Made by a program: the position numbers and the translations under genes. Source: a virus. From it: 50,243 nucleotides of DNA. The notes beneath the pieces are model-generated. The model worked only from the letters and a program-made list of their open reading frames with translations. It was not told the origin of the DNA and ran no database searches. Where the stretch lies: positions 1 to 50,243 of the IMG/VR virus record IMGVR_UViG_3300003319_000320; one strand, written 5' to 3'. Each line of letters begins with the position of its first letter. Position 1 is the first letter of the stretch. Of the stretch, positions 6,981 through 14,785 are shown piece after piece.

Positions 6981-7517
6981 TCACTTGTCGCTGGAAAGTG
7001 CCCTCAGGGCCGCTTGAATGAGCGCGTGATTGGCCACATCAGCTTGACCGATGTGCCTCTGACTCCAAACATTGGAGACCCCTGTTCCTCGCTTGAGAAA
7101 CTCAGCGTCATAAATTATCCCGTCTTTGCCCCTCGGATTGGGACAGGCATAAAACCGGAGTAGATAGTCGAGCTTCGCCATCCGTTCCACTATGGGTAAA
7201 AAGAACTGATGACCATCGCTGGTTGTGTTTGTGTACCAAGGGAGAGGGTCCGCAATGCCCTGTGAGTCATCCTTACCATTCCGGTACATCTGGGCGTTGC
7301 AAGAGTTACTATCCCAAGAGTACTGAATGAGACCTGGAAAGTTCACGTCGTCATAAAAGAGGTGAACCTCTCGGCCGTGATACCACTCGGGAGTGATTAT
7401 CTCCTCCCGAAAACCGAAGATTATCTTAACCACAAGAATGTCCCACTGAGAGCCCTCCGTCACAGCGAACTCCTCAGGACGCTCATTCAGCATATCAATG
7501 GCTTCCCTTAAATTCAT
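6981..7517 (-). CDS. Hypothetical protein, 178 aa
   Basis: A soluble protein starting at an ATG with AGAGG 8 bases upstream. It has many aromatic residues (WDILVVKIIFGF, WYHGREVHLFYDD, LPWYTNTTSDGHQFF) and looks mixed alpha/beta. I recognise no family. It overlaps the next gene by three bases and follows the Nudix gene with a gap of only two, so it is part of the same transcript. Confidence 0.6.
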   Translation of the reverse strand: MNLREAIDMLNERPEEFAVTEGSQWDILVVKIIFGFREEIITPEWYHGREVHLFYDDVNFPGLIQYSWDSNSCNAQMYRNGKDDSQGIADPLPWYTNTTSDGHQFFLPIVERMAKLDYLLRFYACPNPRGKDGIIYDAEFLKRGTGVSNVWSQRHIGQADVANHALIQAALRALSSDK

Positions 7518-7519
7518 GG

Positions 7520-8026
7520 TTAATACCTCTCCGTCACCACGAACAACGACGCCCGGTCATTGTCCATGCTCAGTGCCATCTTGATGGCCCAAGGCACGGG
7601 GGTGACAAACCCTTTGATGCGCACTCGATCTTCTGGGACTGCTTGGGTGTAGTGGGCCAAAGCTAGATTGACGTCTAATTTGACTACCACCTCATTAGTC
7701 TTAGTCTCACACTGATTGAACAGCTCCGTGTCAAAACATCGGTAAAAATACACTGTCCAGTTGGTGCGCGCCGCGGCGGCGCAGCTGTCGACCGGAGAGT
7801 GTCCGATGAGAGTTAAAAACAGGTCCCATCCCTCGCCTTCAATCTCAGGGCCAGCCTCTTCTTTGAACTCCCGAGTCATGGCCATGTCCGGTGATTCTCT
7901 CTCTTTCACCTCGCCGCCAGGACCATTGAGTAGGCCCTTTTGCCATTCCGGTCGAAGCTTCTCAATCAACACCACTTGGTCACCGTGGTCTGTGAAAAGA
8001 AAGCCAACAACATAAGACTGGTGCAC
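7520..8026 (-). CDS. Nudix hydrolase
   Basis: A 168-residue protein with a complete Nudix box, G-x5-E-x7-REFKEEAG, at about residues 37-58; the final hydrophobic position is Pro. Nudix enzymes cleave a nucleoside diphosphate linked to another group (oxidised dNTPs, ADP-ribose, NAD, capped RNA ends). It uses a GTG start with AAAGGA 8 bases before it. It lies just downstream of a stem-loop and in the same block as the macro-domain protein, which makes an ADP-ribose type substrate conceivable but unproven. Confidence 0.85.
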   Translation of the reverse strand: MHQSYVVGFLFTDHGDQVVLIEKLRPEWQKGLLNGPGGEVKERESPDMAMTREFKEEAGPEIEGEGWDLFLTLIGHSPVDSCAAAARTNWTVYFYRCFDTELFNQCETKTNEVVVKLDVNLALAHYTQAVPEDRVRIKGFVTPVPWAIKMALSMDNDRASLFVVTERY

Positions 8027-8058
8027 AGGAATAATCCTTTCCTCTGATGCAAACGCTC

Positions 8059-8084
8059 GTGAGCCGTTGGGGGTGACGGCTCAC
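8059..8084 (-). terminator. Stem-loop between Ig-like and Nudix genes
   Basis: A perfect 9-bp stem (GTGAGCCGT paired with ACGGCTCAC, 8059-8067 with 8076-8084) encloses an 8-base loop in the 81-base gap 8027-8107. This is the longest gap inside the minus-strand array. On the minus strand it is followed by GAGCGTTTG, which lacks a clear U-tract, so it may be a weak terminator, an RNA processing site or a stabilising 3' hairpin. Confidence 0.45.
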
Positions 8085-8107
8085 TCTGCGCTTGGACGTT
8101 ACTTGAC

Positions 8108-8656
8108 CTACGCCGGAGGGTTCTCTTCAACCGGGGCTGGGGTCTCGTCGGGTTGATCTTCCGGTGTACCCGCGCTGAGACTCAGGATGTCCGCGTCACC
8201 CGGAATGACGTTGACGGCGAGCTCCGCCACCAATGGAGTCACTCCGTCACCGGTGTCCGCGTCCACGGTGAGACGCACGATTCCCACCGCCTCATCTCCA
8301 CCTGCACTCTGAGGATTGGCCTTGACCAGGGCGCTGAGCTCATTGTTTGGGTCAGGCGTCACCGTGAAGTGACCCGGATTGGTGCTCTCCCAAACAGCGG
8401 AGCCGGCTTGAATGGCCGCTGGTCCGCCCTGTTTGTTGGTGAATGAAGCTGTCACGTGAAACTGTTGGTCGTTTTTAAGGTTCATCTTTGTAATGTCTCC
8501 CTGAATTAAGTCACCCGCGTACGTTCGCACGAGGGCAAATCGCAAACCAGCGGACCGGCTCTGGGTTATGGCGTCGGCGACCCGATCTATCGCCGACACA
8601 AGCAGTAGGATGCAGCGTTTTAAGTTGGTTACCTTCACGTCAAAGAAGGCTTTCAT
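8108..8656 (-). CDS. Ig-like/BIG-type domain protein
   Basis: A 182-residue protein from the ATG at 8656, chosen because AGGGGGG stands 8 bases upstream; the GTG at 8680 is weaker. After about 60 basic, partly helical residues, a strand-rich region (FHVTASFTNKQGG, AVWESTNPGHFTV, GIVRLTVDADT, VAELAVNVIPG) resembles the bacterial Ig-like domains found in phage decoration and tail proteins. The C-terminus is a Pro/Glu-rich tail. It is odd to find it between the clamp and the accessory enzymes rather than among virion genes. Confidence 0.6.
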   Translation of the reverse strand: MKAFFDVKVTNLKRCILLLVSAIDRVADAITQSRSAGLRFALVRTYAGDLIQGDITKMNLKNDQQFHVTASFTNKQGGPAAIQAGSAVWESTNPGHFTVTPDPNNELSALVKANPQSAGGDEAVGIVRLTVDADTGDGVTPLVAELAVNVIPGDADILSLSAGTPEDQPDETPAPVEENPPA

Positions 8657-8672
8657 TGGCAAATCCCCCCTC

Positions 8673-9788
8673 TCAAGCACTCTTTGCCTGAACGTTTACT
8701 TTCCGTAGTGGAACCGTTAAATACTGGAAATCAAAGTCCGCCTCCAGGGGAGAGAAACGCACCGGCACTTTGTCCTTGACTTCTATGGACACGTCACCAT
8801 CAAATCTCGATAGCCCGTGCTCCACGTGATCACAGCGAAGGCCTATCTCCACCGGCTCAGTTGATTCTTCCGACCCGGTTAAGACCATGGACTCTTCGGA
8901 TTCCCCCTTAATCGGGTCTTGAGATTGCACCAAGACCGTGTTGTGGGAAAAGGTGCACCACACGTCCCCTTTTGGCCCGGAGGACAACGCCGCCCGTTTG
9001 CAGAGGAGTATGAAGTCCTTCACCTTCACCTGAAACCTCTTATCGTATTGGCTCGGAATTATCATCTCCACGTTGGGGAACTTACCAGCCATGAGCCTGG
9101 TGGAGATAAACCCCCTCTCTGTGGTGACGCTGAAATCGTTCTCACTTCCAGCGATAACAGCCTCACCTCCACAGTCAGCCACCTTCAAAATGGCTGTCAC
9201 CGCAGATATTGGAACAAGACACTCCATTTCTTTGAGTACAGTCACCGGTGTTGAAGCCAACGCTACTTGATGCCCATCAGAAGATCTTATGGCTAGGTTG
9301 TTTTCTTTCGTCTTCACACTCACGCAGGTGAGCATCCAGGCCCCCGAGTTGTCCTTCGCCGCCGCGATGTGACCACACGACATCATTTCCTTGAGAAGTT
9401 TGGCCGGCAAGGTTGCGTACTTGACTGTGGCCACCTCTGGTTGAGGGAACTCCTCAACTCGGTACAGTGGCAGCTTGTGTCTGGAGCGTCCACTCTTAAC
9501 GATGAGCACACTGTCCCCCAACTCAAAAGAAACCTCGTCCTTACTCAAGAGCTTGACCAGTGACAGCAGTTGTTTGTAGGGCACGCACACCTTGAAGTCT
9601 TGCTCAACCACCGACAAGAACTCCGTGCTTACGATCATGTCCAAGTCGGTGGTGGTGGCTTTGACCGAGAGACCAGAACCCTCCAACATCACGCAGTGGA
9701 GTATCGGCTGAGTTTTCACCGAGGTGATACAGCTCGACACCAGATTCAGCGCTGATGAGATGACCTCTTTGTCTACTGAGAAGGTCAA
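8673..9788 (-). CDS. dnaN: DNA polymerase sliding clamp (beta subunit)
   Basis: 371 residues, the usual length of bacterial DnaN (about 366), with the three-repeat clamp pattern. It starts FSVDKEVISSALNLVSS, has the TTDLDMIVST element typical of domain 1, continues through FISTRLMAGKFPNVEMIIP in domain 2, and ends in a third repeat. The ring clamp tethers polymerase and repair enzymes to DNA. The start is TTG at 9788, overlapping the previous stop as TTGA with GGAAGG upstream. Its partner here is a family A polymerase two genes upstream, not a PolIII alpha subunit, which is unusual. Identification is firm. Confidence 0.92.
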   Translation of the reverse strand: MTFSVDKEVISSALNLVSSCITSVKTQPILHCVMLEGSGLSVKATTTDLDMIVSTEFLSVVEQDFKVCVPYKQLLSLVKLLSKDEVSFELGDSVLIVKSGRSRHKLPLYRVEEFPQPEVATVKYATLPAKLLKEMMSCGHIAAAKDNSGAWMLTCVSVKTKENNLAIRSSDGHQVALASTPVTVLKEMECLVPISAVTAILKVADCGGEAVIAGSENDFSVTTERGFISTRLMAGKFPNVEMIIPSQYDKRFQVKVKDFILLCKRAALSSGPKGDVWCTFSHNTVLVQSQDPIKGESEESMVLTGSEESTEPVEIGLRCDHVEHGLSRFDGDVSIEVKDKVPVRFSPLEADFDFQYLTVPLRKVNVQAKSA

Positions 9789-10039
9789 ATCACACCTTCC
9801 GTGACTTCAAAAAAGAGGGAGTTTGGTCCGCAGAAAGTCAGCCCACAGTGTTTGAAGTGGGCCAACACGCCTTTCTCTTTCAATCGGACCACGGCGGAGT
9901 TGATCATCGCCTCTGTTTTGTGTATCCCACTTCGAAGATGGAGAAGCCCGTGGCGACCTCCCTGGCGAATCACGGAGTCAATCACATCCATCTCCACCTC
10001 ATCCAACTCGCGAAGTTTCTTAATCAAATCTTTATCCAT
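9785..10039 (-). CDS. Small winged-helix-like hypothetical protein
   Basis: An 84-residue protein from the ATG at 10039 (GGAAG a few bases upstream; a GTG at 10060 is possible). The helical N-terminus and the segment RSGIHKTEAMINSAVVRLKEKGVLAHF look like a winged-helix reading head, in which a recognition helix is followed by a wing. A short CGLTFCG segment ends the domain. It lies between the dCMP deaminase and clamp genes and overlaps both. Confidence 0.5.
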   Translation of the reverse strand: MDKDLIKKLRELDEVEMDVIDSVIRQGGRHGLLHLRSGIHKTEAMINSAVVRLKEKGVLAHFKHCGLTFCGPNSLFFEVTEGVI

Positions 10040-10449
10040 GCTCTTCCGGCCTTTCTCCACAGGTATTCAGCGTTGTTCGGGTAGTCCTCCAAAAACACGA
10101 TTCGTGAACAGGAGGTGTTTAGAAGCAGCTTTGTGCACGACACGCATGGGCTGGCCGACACATAGCAAGTTCTGATTTTATACACGTCCGGAACGGTTAT
10201 GACAGCGTTCTGCTCCGCGTGTATGGCGTCACATAGATCTAATCCCTGGCCAGACTCAAAGTTAGCCCCTTGACATGGAGAGTCTAGGCAGTGTGGTAGT
10301 CCTCGGGCCACGCCGTTGTAGCCCATTCCCAGCACCCTGGTGTACTCATCCACCAGGATACAGCCGACAGCCCTTCTGACACAGGTGGAGCGGGCGGCCA
10401 CCAGGGGAAGCATGTCAGTGAAGTAAATGTCTATCGCTGGGCGCTTCAT
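10024..10449 (-). CDS. dCMP deaminase
   Basis: 141 residues with the cytidine-deaminase zinc site: HAEQNA (His ligand, catalytic Glu) at about residues 77-82 and PCVSC (two Cys ligands) about 25 residues later. The long insert with additional Cys (CLDSPCQG) is typical of deoxycytidylate deaminases. It converts dCMP to dUMP, which the ThyA encoded at 18631 turns into dTMP. ATGA-coupled to the upstream gene. T4 pairs the same enzyme with its hydroxymethylcytosine pathway, a pairing repeated here. Confidence 0.9.
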   Translation of the reverse strand: MKRPAIDIYFTDMLPLVAARSTCVRRAVGCILVDEYTRVLGMGYNGVARGLPHCLDSPCQGANFESGQGLDLCDAIHAEQNAVITVPDVYKIRTCYVSASPCVSCTKLLLNTSCSRIVFLEDYPNNAEYLWRKAGRAWIKI

Positions 10450-10823
10450 GGGAGAACAAGGTCTCCAATCTTTAGGTCATCCTGCGCACCTGTGAAAGTG
10501 GCAGCTTGAATTTTGATGCGCTGACGCCTGGCGATAGCTATCTCTCCGGCCACCCCCACAGACTTGTCCCAACCATCAAGAGTGAGCACCCAAAGTTGAT
10601 CACATCGTATGAGTATGTTTTCATTCTGAGGCTGCCAGAGCTTCCATCCTCTTCCAAGATCCCGGTGAAGGATCAATGGGTGATTATGCACAATGGGAGA
10701 AAACACAGATAAGCCCATGTGGAGCACCGTGCAGGCTGCTCGCACGGCAGCTTTGTATCTTCTCTCCCGTATCTCTGGATCGGGAGAATTGTACGGGCTA
10801 GCTAAGTAGATAAGATTTGTCAT
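10446..10823 (-). CDS. DUF1937 (deoxyribosyltransferase-like fold) protein
   Basis: A 125-residue protein with the DUF1937 pattern: YLASPYNSPDPEIRERRY at the N-terminus, FSPIVHNHPL in the middle and CDQLWVLTLDGWDKSVGVAGEI at the end. This Rossmann-like fold is related to nucleoside 2-deoxyribosyltransferases and SLOG proteins, which bind or cleave nucleotides at the glycosidic bond. The usual acidic catalytic residue may be the Glu in GVAGEI. The substrate is unknown. ATGA-coupled to the polymerase gene. Confidence 0.75.
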   Translation of the reverse strand: MTNLIYLASPYNSPDPEIRERRYKAAVRAACTVLHMGLSVFSPIVHNHPLILHRDLGRGWKLWQPQNENILIRCDQLWVLTLDGWDKSVGVAGEIAIARRQRIKIQAATFTGAQDDLKIGDLVLP

Positions 10824-12931
10824 TGAACTATACCAGTCTCCTCAATCACATCGTCCTCAAACACCAACTCTGGTTCAGGGTCCCCTTCCATAACCAGTCC
10901 AGCCCAGCACTGATGCCCCTCTTTTTTGACGTCCCAACACTCCAAGCACATCTCTTTCTTCTGCGCCCAGCTCGGAAAACCTTTGGACACCTCAACTGGC
11001 AGGAAAGTCTCTATGTGTCTCTTCTCCATGGCGTCTCTGAGCTGAGGGATGATCATTCTCTCTTCATCGTAGGGCACCTCAAAAATCAGTTCGTCGTGCA
11101 CTTGGAGCAGCATCTTGGTGCGACACTCAACCCTCTTTAAGAGCTTGTCAACTTCAAGCATGCTGCGCTTCACAATGTCGGCTGAAGTACCTTGGATAAG
11201 ATAATTGACGGCGGTGTAAGCCTTATCCCGAACAACGTCATAGCGTCTTCCGAATCTATTCTTGACGTAACCACGCGTTTCAATGGTGCGACTCACGTTG
11301 CCTATGAACGCCTTGGCTTTGGGGAAGCGGGCGAAGTAATCATCCTTGTAAACTTTGGCCTCCTCCTCCGATTTTTGAATTTGGGCTGCTAGCTTCTCTA
11401 GCCCAATTCCGTAGATGAGACCAAAGTTGATGGCTTTGGCAAGAGTCCTGTAGAACTTCCACAGAGCGTGATCTTTGTCGACGTGCCACACTTGGGCTGC
11501 GACGTGGCCGTGGAAGTCAAAGTTGGGGTCCTCAAGCAAGGCCGTGAGTTGGTCGTCCTTGACGTAGTCAGCAAAAACCCGCATTTCCATCTGAGAGAAG
11601 TCTATGAACCAGAGGTTGTGCCCCTCTCGGGGAACGTATAGTCTCCTCACCGACACGGTCAAGTCATCATCCACAAATGAGGTGGTCACACCCTTGACTG
11701 TGGCTCCAGTAACAGAGCTCACTTTGGTGCCACCGGAAAGGTCCACATGTTGCCCTTGATAGGCGCCCAGCATGGCCTGAAAGGCTTTGAGCACCTCTTC
11801 ACTCATTTCCTCCCCCAGCAAGTTTTGACTACCGCGGCTGATGTTTTGGAGGTTCGGCTCCTTACAGCTCATGCGTCCCGTGACAGTCCCCCAAGGAAGG
11901 AAACGACAGTGTAAGATGTGGTCCTTCCACTCCAATAGTGGTTCAAAGTAGGTATTCTTAATCTTTTCAATGGTCCTGATTTCAATGATCATTCCCACTG
12001 CCGGGTGATTGAGTTGCATCAGCTCCGCAACGCCCCACTGGGCCTTACGCTTTCCGGTCTTCACATGGGGCTTGCCCCAGGCCACAGGTTTTACACCAAC
12101 TCGAGAAAAGGCCTCGGTGAGTTGGTCCGTGCTGGCAATGTTGAACTCCATACCGAAAATTTCCCAGACCTGCTTCTCCAGCTGCCTCAACCTGGCCTCC
12201 AACTTGGGAATACGGTCCATGCAGTAGGCATAGTCAAACTGAACTCCAGCGCGCTCCATCTCCCAAAGTATCTTTAGGAGGTGGCACTCCTGTTCCCACA
12301 CGTCCTGCTGTCCGGTGTGGTGAATGTGTTGGACCAGCGTCTCTCTCAACTCCCAGGTATTTCCCAAGTCGCCAACACAGTAGGGACCCACCAATGAGGC
12401 CGGGGCTTGATCAAAGTGCCCCTTCCAGCCTCCACGCTCAAGCTCCCTTATGAACTTCTTTTTCCATTGATCGTTCTTCTTAAGAACATTGTGCACCAGG
12501 CCATCCAGGCTAAGGTCTGGGTGCTTGTCTGCCGACTGAAGGCGTCCCCCAGTCATGGTGTCTTCCAACACCTGGTGCTCACCTGGGATGTATCCATCCA
12601 TGTGAAGCGCCGTGACGTCGAACTTGATGTTGTGACCGATGAGCACTGGCACCCGCTGTATGGCGTCCATCACCGTGGGGAGCGTCTCCAATGGGAGGTT
12701 GTCGTTGGGAGCGGTGATGTTGGCGAACAGCGGCATGTCACCTTGATTTATCTGATGCCTATAGGAGAGATAGAAGTAGTCCTTGCCCTCCAATCCGAGG
12801 CCGATACCGCACAGTCGATCTCTTTTCCAGAGTTCCACACCCGTGGTTTCCGTGTCTAACACCGCCTCCTTGGCGGAAGCTAGCATCGGAAGAAATGCCT
12901 CAAGGTCATTGACTCGGGTGATGATGTTCAT
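10820..12931 (-). CDS. polA: DNA polymerase, family A, with proofreading domain
   Basis: 703 residues without a 5'-3' exonuclease domain. The 3'-5' proofreading site looks complete: DTETTG (Exo I, D26/E28), HNIKFD (Exo II) and YCVGD (Exo III). The polymerase motifs are present: motif A DFSQMEMR near 443, motif B R-x3-K-x3-F-x3-YG near 495 and motif C QVHDE near 612. The motif B Phe suggests normal dNTP-over-ddNTP selectivity. The C-terminus carries CLECWD with another CW downstream and ends in an acidic ELVFEDD tail. It is the replicative polymerase candidate, acting with the phage clamp, helicase and primase. Confidence 0.93.
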   Translation of the reverse strand: MNIITRVNDLEAFLPMLASAKEAVLDTETTGVELWKRDRLCGIGLGLEGKDYFYLSYRHQINQGDMPLFANITAPNDNLPLETLPTVMDAIQRVPVLIGHNIKFDVTALHMDGYIPGEHQVLEDTMTGGRLQSADKHPDLSLDGLVHNVLKKNDQWKKKFIRELERGGWKGHFDQAPASLVGPYCVGDLGNTWELRETLVQHIHHTGQQDVWEQECHLLKILWEMERAGVQFDYAYCMDRIPKLEARLRQLEKQVWEIFGMEFNIASTDQLTEAFSRVGVKPVAWGKPHVKTGKRKAQWGVAELMQLNHPAVGMIIEIRTIEKIKNTYFEPLLEWKDHILHCRFLPWGTVTGRMSCKEPNLQNISRGSQNLLGEEMSEEVLKAFQAMLGAYQGQHVDLSGGTKVSSVTGATVKGVTTSFVDDDLTVSVRRLYVPREGHNLWFIDFSQMEMRVFADYVKDDQLTALLEDPNFDFHGHVAAQVWHVDKDHALWKFYRTLAKAINFGLIYGIGLEKLAAQIQKSEEEAKVYKDDYFARFPKAKAFIGNVSRTIETRGYVKNRFGRRYDVVRDKAYTAVNYLIQGTSADIVKRSMLEVDKLLKRVECRTKMLLQVHDELIFEVPYDEERMIIPQLRDAMEKRHIETFLPVEVSKGFPSWAQKKEMCLECWDVKKEGHQCWAGLVMEGDPEPELVFEDDVIEETGIVQ

Positions 12932-13473
12932 TCGAAAAATGGGTCAAGGAAGTAAACAGCGCGCTCCACTAGCTCATCCACGTCCGTGTCATTGTTGACT
13001 CTACACTTCTTCATCTCACACTGAGCGTAAGAGAGATCGAACAAGTCCCGTTGGAGCTCAAACTCCCTCTCCTCCAACATTGGTTCCCTATTGCGAAATT
13101 GCATCCACAGTTGAAACCAAAGCGGATACCTGATGTCCACCAGGATCACCACGGCCTTTTCTAAGGCGGCCAACTCCATGATGTCTGGTCTCATGATGGA
13201 GGGGCGACCAAAGTATTCGGAGTAGACCCGCTCGGACAAGGAATATCGAGTTTTAACAAATCCTCTTCCGGAGTGGACGAATTGAGTCTGTTGAAGGTTA
13301 ATGCCTCCCACTATGTAAGTCCAAGCGGTGGAGTCAAACATCGTCAAGCCCTCTCTGAACGGACCGTTGTCGATGTACATCAGGCCGTAGTGTTGAGCCA
13401 GTCGCTTGGCCAACTCGGTTTTTCCGCAACCATCCACACCCTCAATAAAGATGATGGCGTCCTTAGATTCCAT
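12928..13473 (-). CDS. dNMP kinase (thymidylate-kinase-like)
   Basis: 181 residues, P-loop EGVDGCGKT at about residues 10-18 in the form seen in thymidylate kinases (FIEGVDGCGKTELAKRLA). A mid-protein region with Arg-rich residues (YSLSERVYSEYFGRP) may serve nucleotide binding. It would phosphorylate a dNMP to dNDP. It is the first biochemical step after the hydroxymethylase encoded four genes away, so 5-hydroxymethyl-dCMP is a sensible substrate, as for T4 gene 1 kinase. Coupled by ATGA to polA and by 11 bases of overlap to the glycosyltransferase. Confidence 0.75.
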   Translation of the reverse strand: MESKDAIIFIEGVDGCGKTELAKRLAQHYGLMYIDNGPFREGLTMFDSTAWTYIVGGINLQQTQFVHSGRGFVKTRYSLSERVYSEYFGRPSIMRPDIMELAALEKAVVILVDIRYPLWFQLWMQFRNREPMLEEREFELQRDLFDLSYAQCEMKKCRVNNDTDVDELVERAVYFLDPFFE

Positions 13474-14785
13474 GTATCTCCTCTATGACTTTGGCAAAGT
13501 TTGGGGTGTACCTTACATAGTGCTCGTTGACATAAAAGTTTTCAAGCACTTTTTCATGCGCGGATGTTCCATAGAGGTTGGTGATCATGTTGTACTTGAC
13601 TGGGCCAAGCTCATCCAGATTGGAGATCAAGTAGGGTGGCATCACATCTCGAAACCAAGACTGACACTCAAAACGGTTGAGGCTCACTGGCAGGGCTCTT
13701 CCATAGGCCACAACCTCCCTGATTGAGATGCCACCATACCGCTCATGCTCGTACAAACAGATGCCAACATGCGCCCTTCTGCAAATGTTCACATACTGAT
13801 CTCTTGTGAGACCTCGACTCACCCAGATCTTTTTGTTGGGAGAGACGTTGAAGTTGAGTCTTTCCCCGAATAGCTCCAGTGACTCTTGAGAGTAGTTGTC
13901 CACCCAGCGGCTGACAGGTGACGGGCCGGTTTCCACCAACACGTCCCAGCCCTTGTCCCGGGAGGGATTGCAAATGATCACACGCCCATTCGTGCTGTCA
14001 TCTGTGAAGAGTTGGAACACCTTTTCCCAGTTGGTGTACTTGGACTCCGTAATGCGGGCGGGAAAGACGGCCGTTAACTGGTCAAATTTTTTTGCTCGAG
14101 GCTCATCTGCCAAGCCGAGTTCATCCAGGTCCAGGTAAGGAAAGTGCGTGGCTGATGGCGTCATAGCGAAGGTCAATGGTATACCCGTGTGATTGAGGGC
14201 CTCCTTCCACCCCTCCAACGAGGATCGACAGTTGAACACATTGAGGTCGCTGCTCAAGTACCCGTCGAGCTGCCTCCAAAAATACGAGAAAGTATTGCCA
14301 TTGCGCCAACTTGTCACGAGCTTGTTTTCGTGTATGTAGTCCGGAAAGTGGTGACAACTGATGATCGGCAAGTACCGAGGGCCAAGCAGAGCTCGAATGT
14401 TTCTGGTGATCTCAGGTATGTTGTTGATGACGGCGTCAGCGTGGGTCAGATGACTTCGCCAGTCATTGGGGCAAAAGTTATATCGATTGATGATCGGAGA
14501 CAACTCCCCGTCACCCCACAGGTATTGAACATCCAGTCGGTCCTGACACCCCTCAACGAGTTTTGCGATGTCGCTGTAGAACACAGTCTCCTTCACCACG
14601 TCCGCGGGAGGAACTATCACTCTGATCAAGTACCCCGGATCTTCCTTATCGTTTTCCAAGTGATTCTTAAAGTATTTGAGCACGATCTTGAGCATCAGGA
14701 AAGCTCCATCTGCGTCGATGAAGGCGTACTCCTTATCGTTCATGCTGAACTGTGGTATGTAAAGTATTCGCTTTCTATTTTTCAT
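13463..14785 (-). CDS. GT-B glycosyltransferase (GT1/GT4-like)
   Basis: 440 residues from the ATG at 14785, which overlaps the mutase stop as ATGA. The C-terminal half looks like the donor-binding domain of GT-B enzymes, with an E-x7-E type element in YEHERYGGISIREVVAYG and an upstream VSRGLTRDQYVNICRRAHVGI segment. The N-terminal half (ILYIPQFSMND; HADAVINNIPEITRN; SCHHFPDYI) would bind the acceptor. Being sandwiched between UDP-galactopyranose mutase and a dNMP kinase, and followed by a hydroxymethylase, it is a strong candidate to transfer galactofuranose or a related furanose to a hydroxymethylated base. Transfer to a protein or a cell-surface glycan cannot be excluded. Confidence 0.75.
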   Translation of the reverse strand: MKNRKRILYIPQFSMNDKEYAFIDADGAFLMLKIVLKYFKNHLENDKEDPGYLIRVIVPPADVVKETVFYSDIAKLVEGCQDRLDVQYLWGDGELSPIINRYNFCPNDWRSHLTHADAVINNIPEITRNIRALLGPRYLPIISCHHFPDYIHENKLVTSWRNGNTFSYFWRQLDGYLSSDLNVFNCRSSLEGWKEALNHTGIPLTFAMTPSATHFPYLDLDELGLADEPRAKKFDQLTAVFPARITESKYTNWEKVFQLFTDDSTNGRVIICNPSRDKGWDVLVETGPSPVSRWVDNYSQESLELFGERLNFNVSPNKKIWVSRGLTRDQYVNICRRAHVGICLYEHERYGGISIREVVAYGRALPVSLNRFECQSWFRDVMPPYLISNLDELGPVKYNMITNLYGTSAHEKVLENFYVNEHYVRYTPNFAKVIEEIHGI

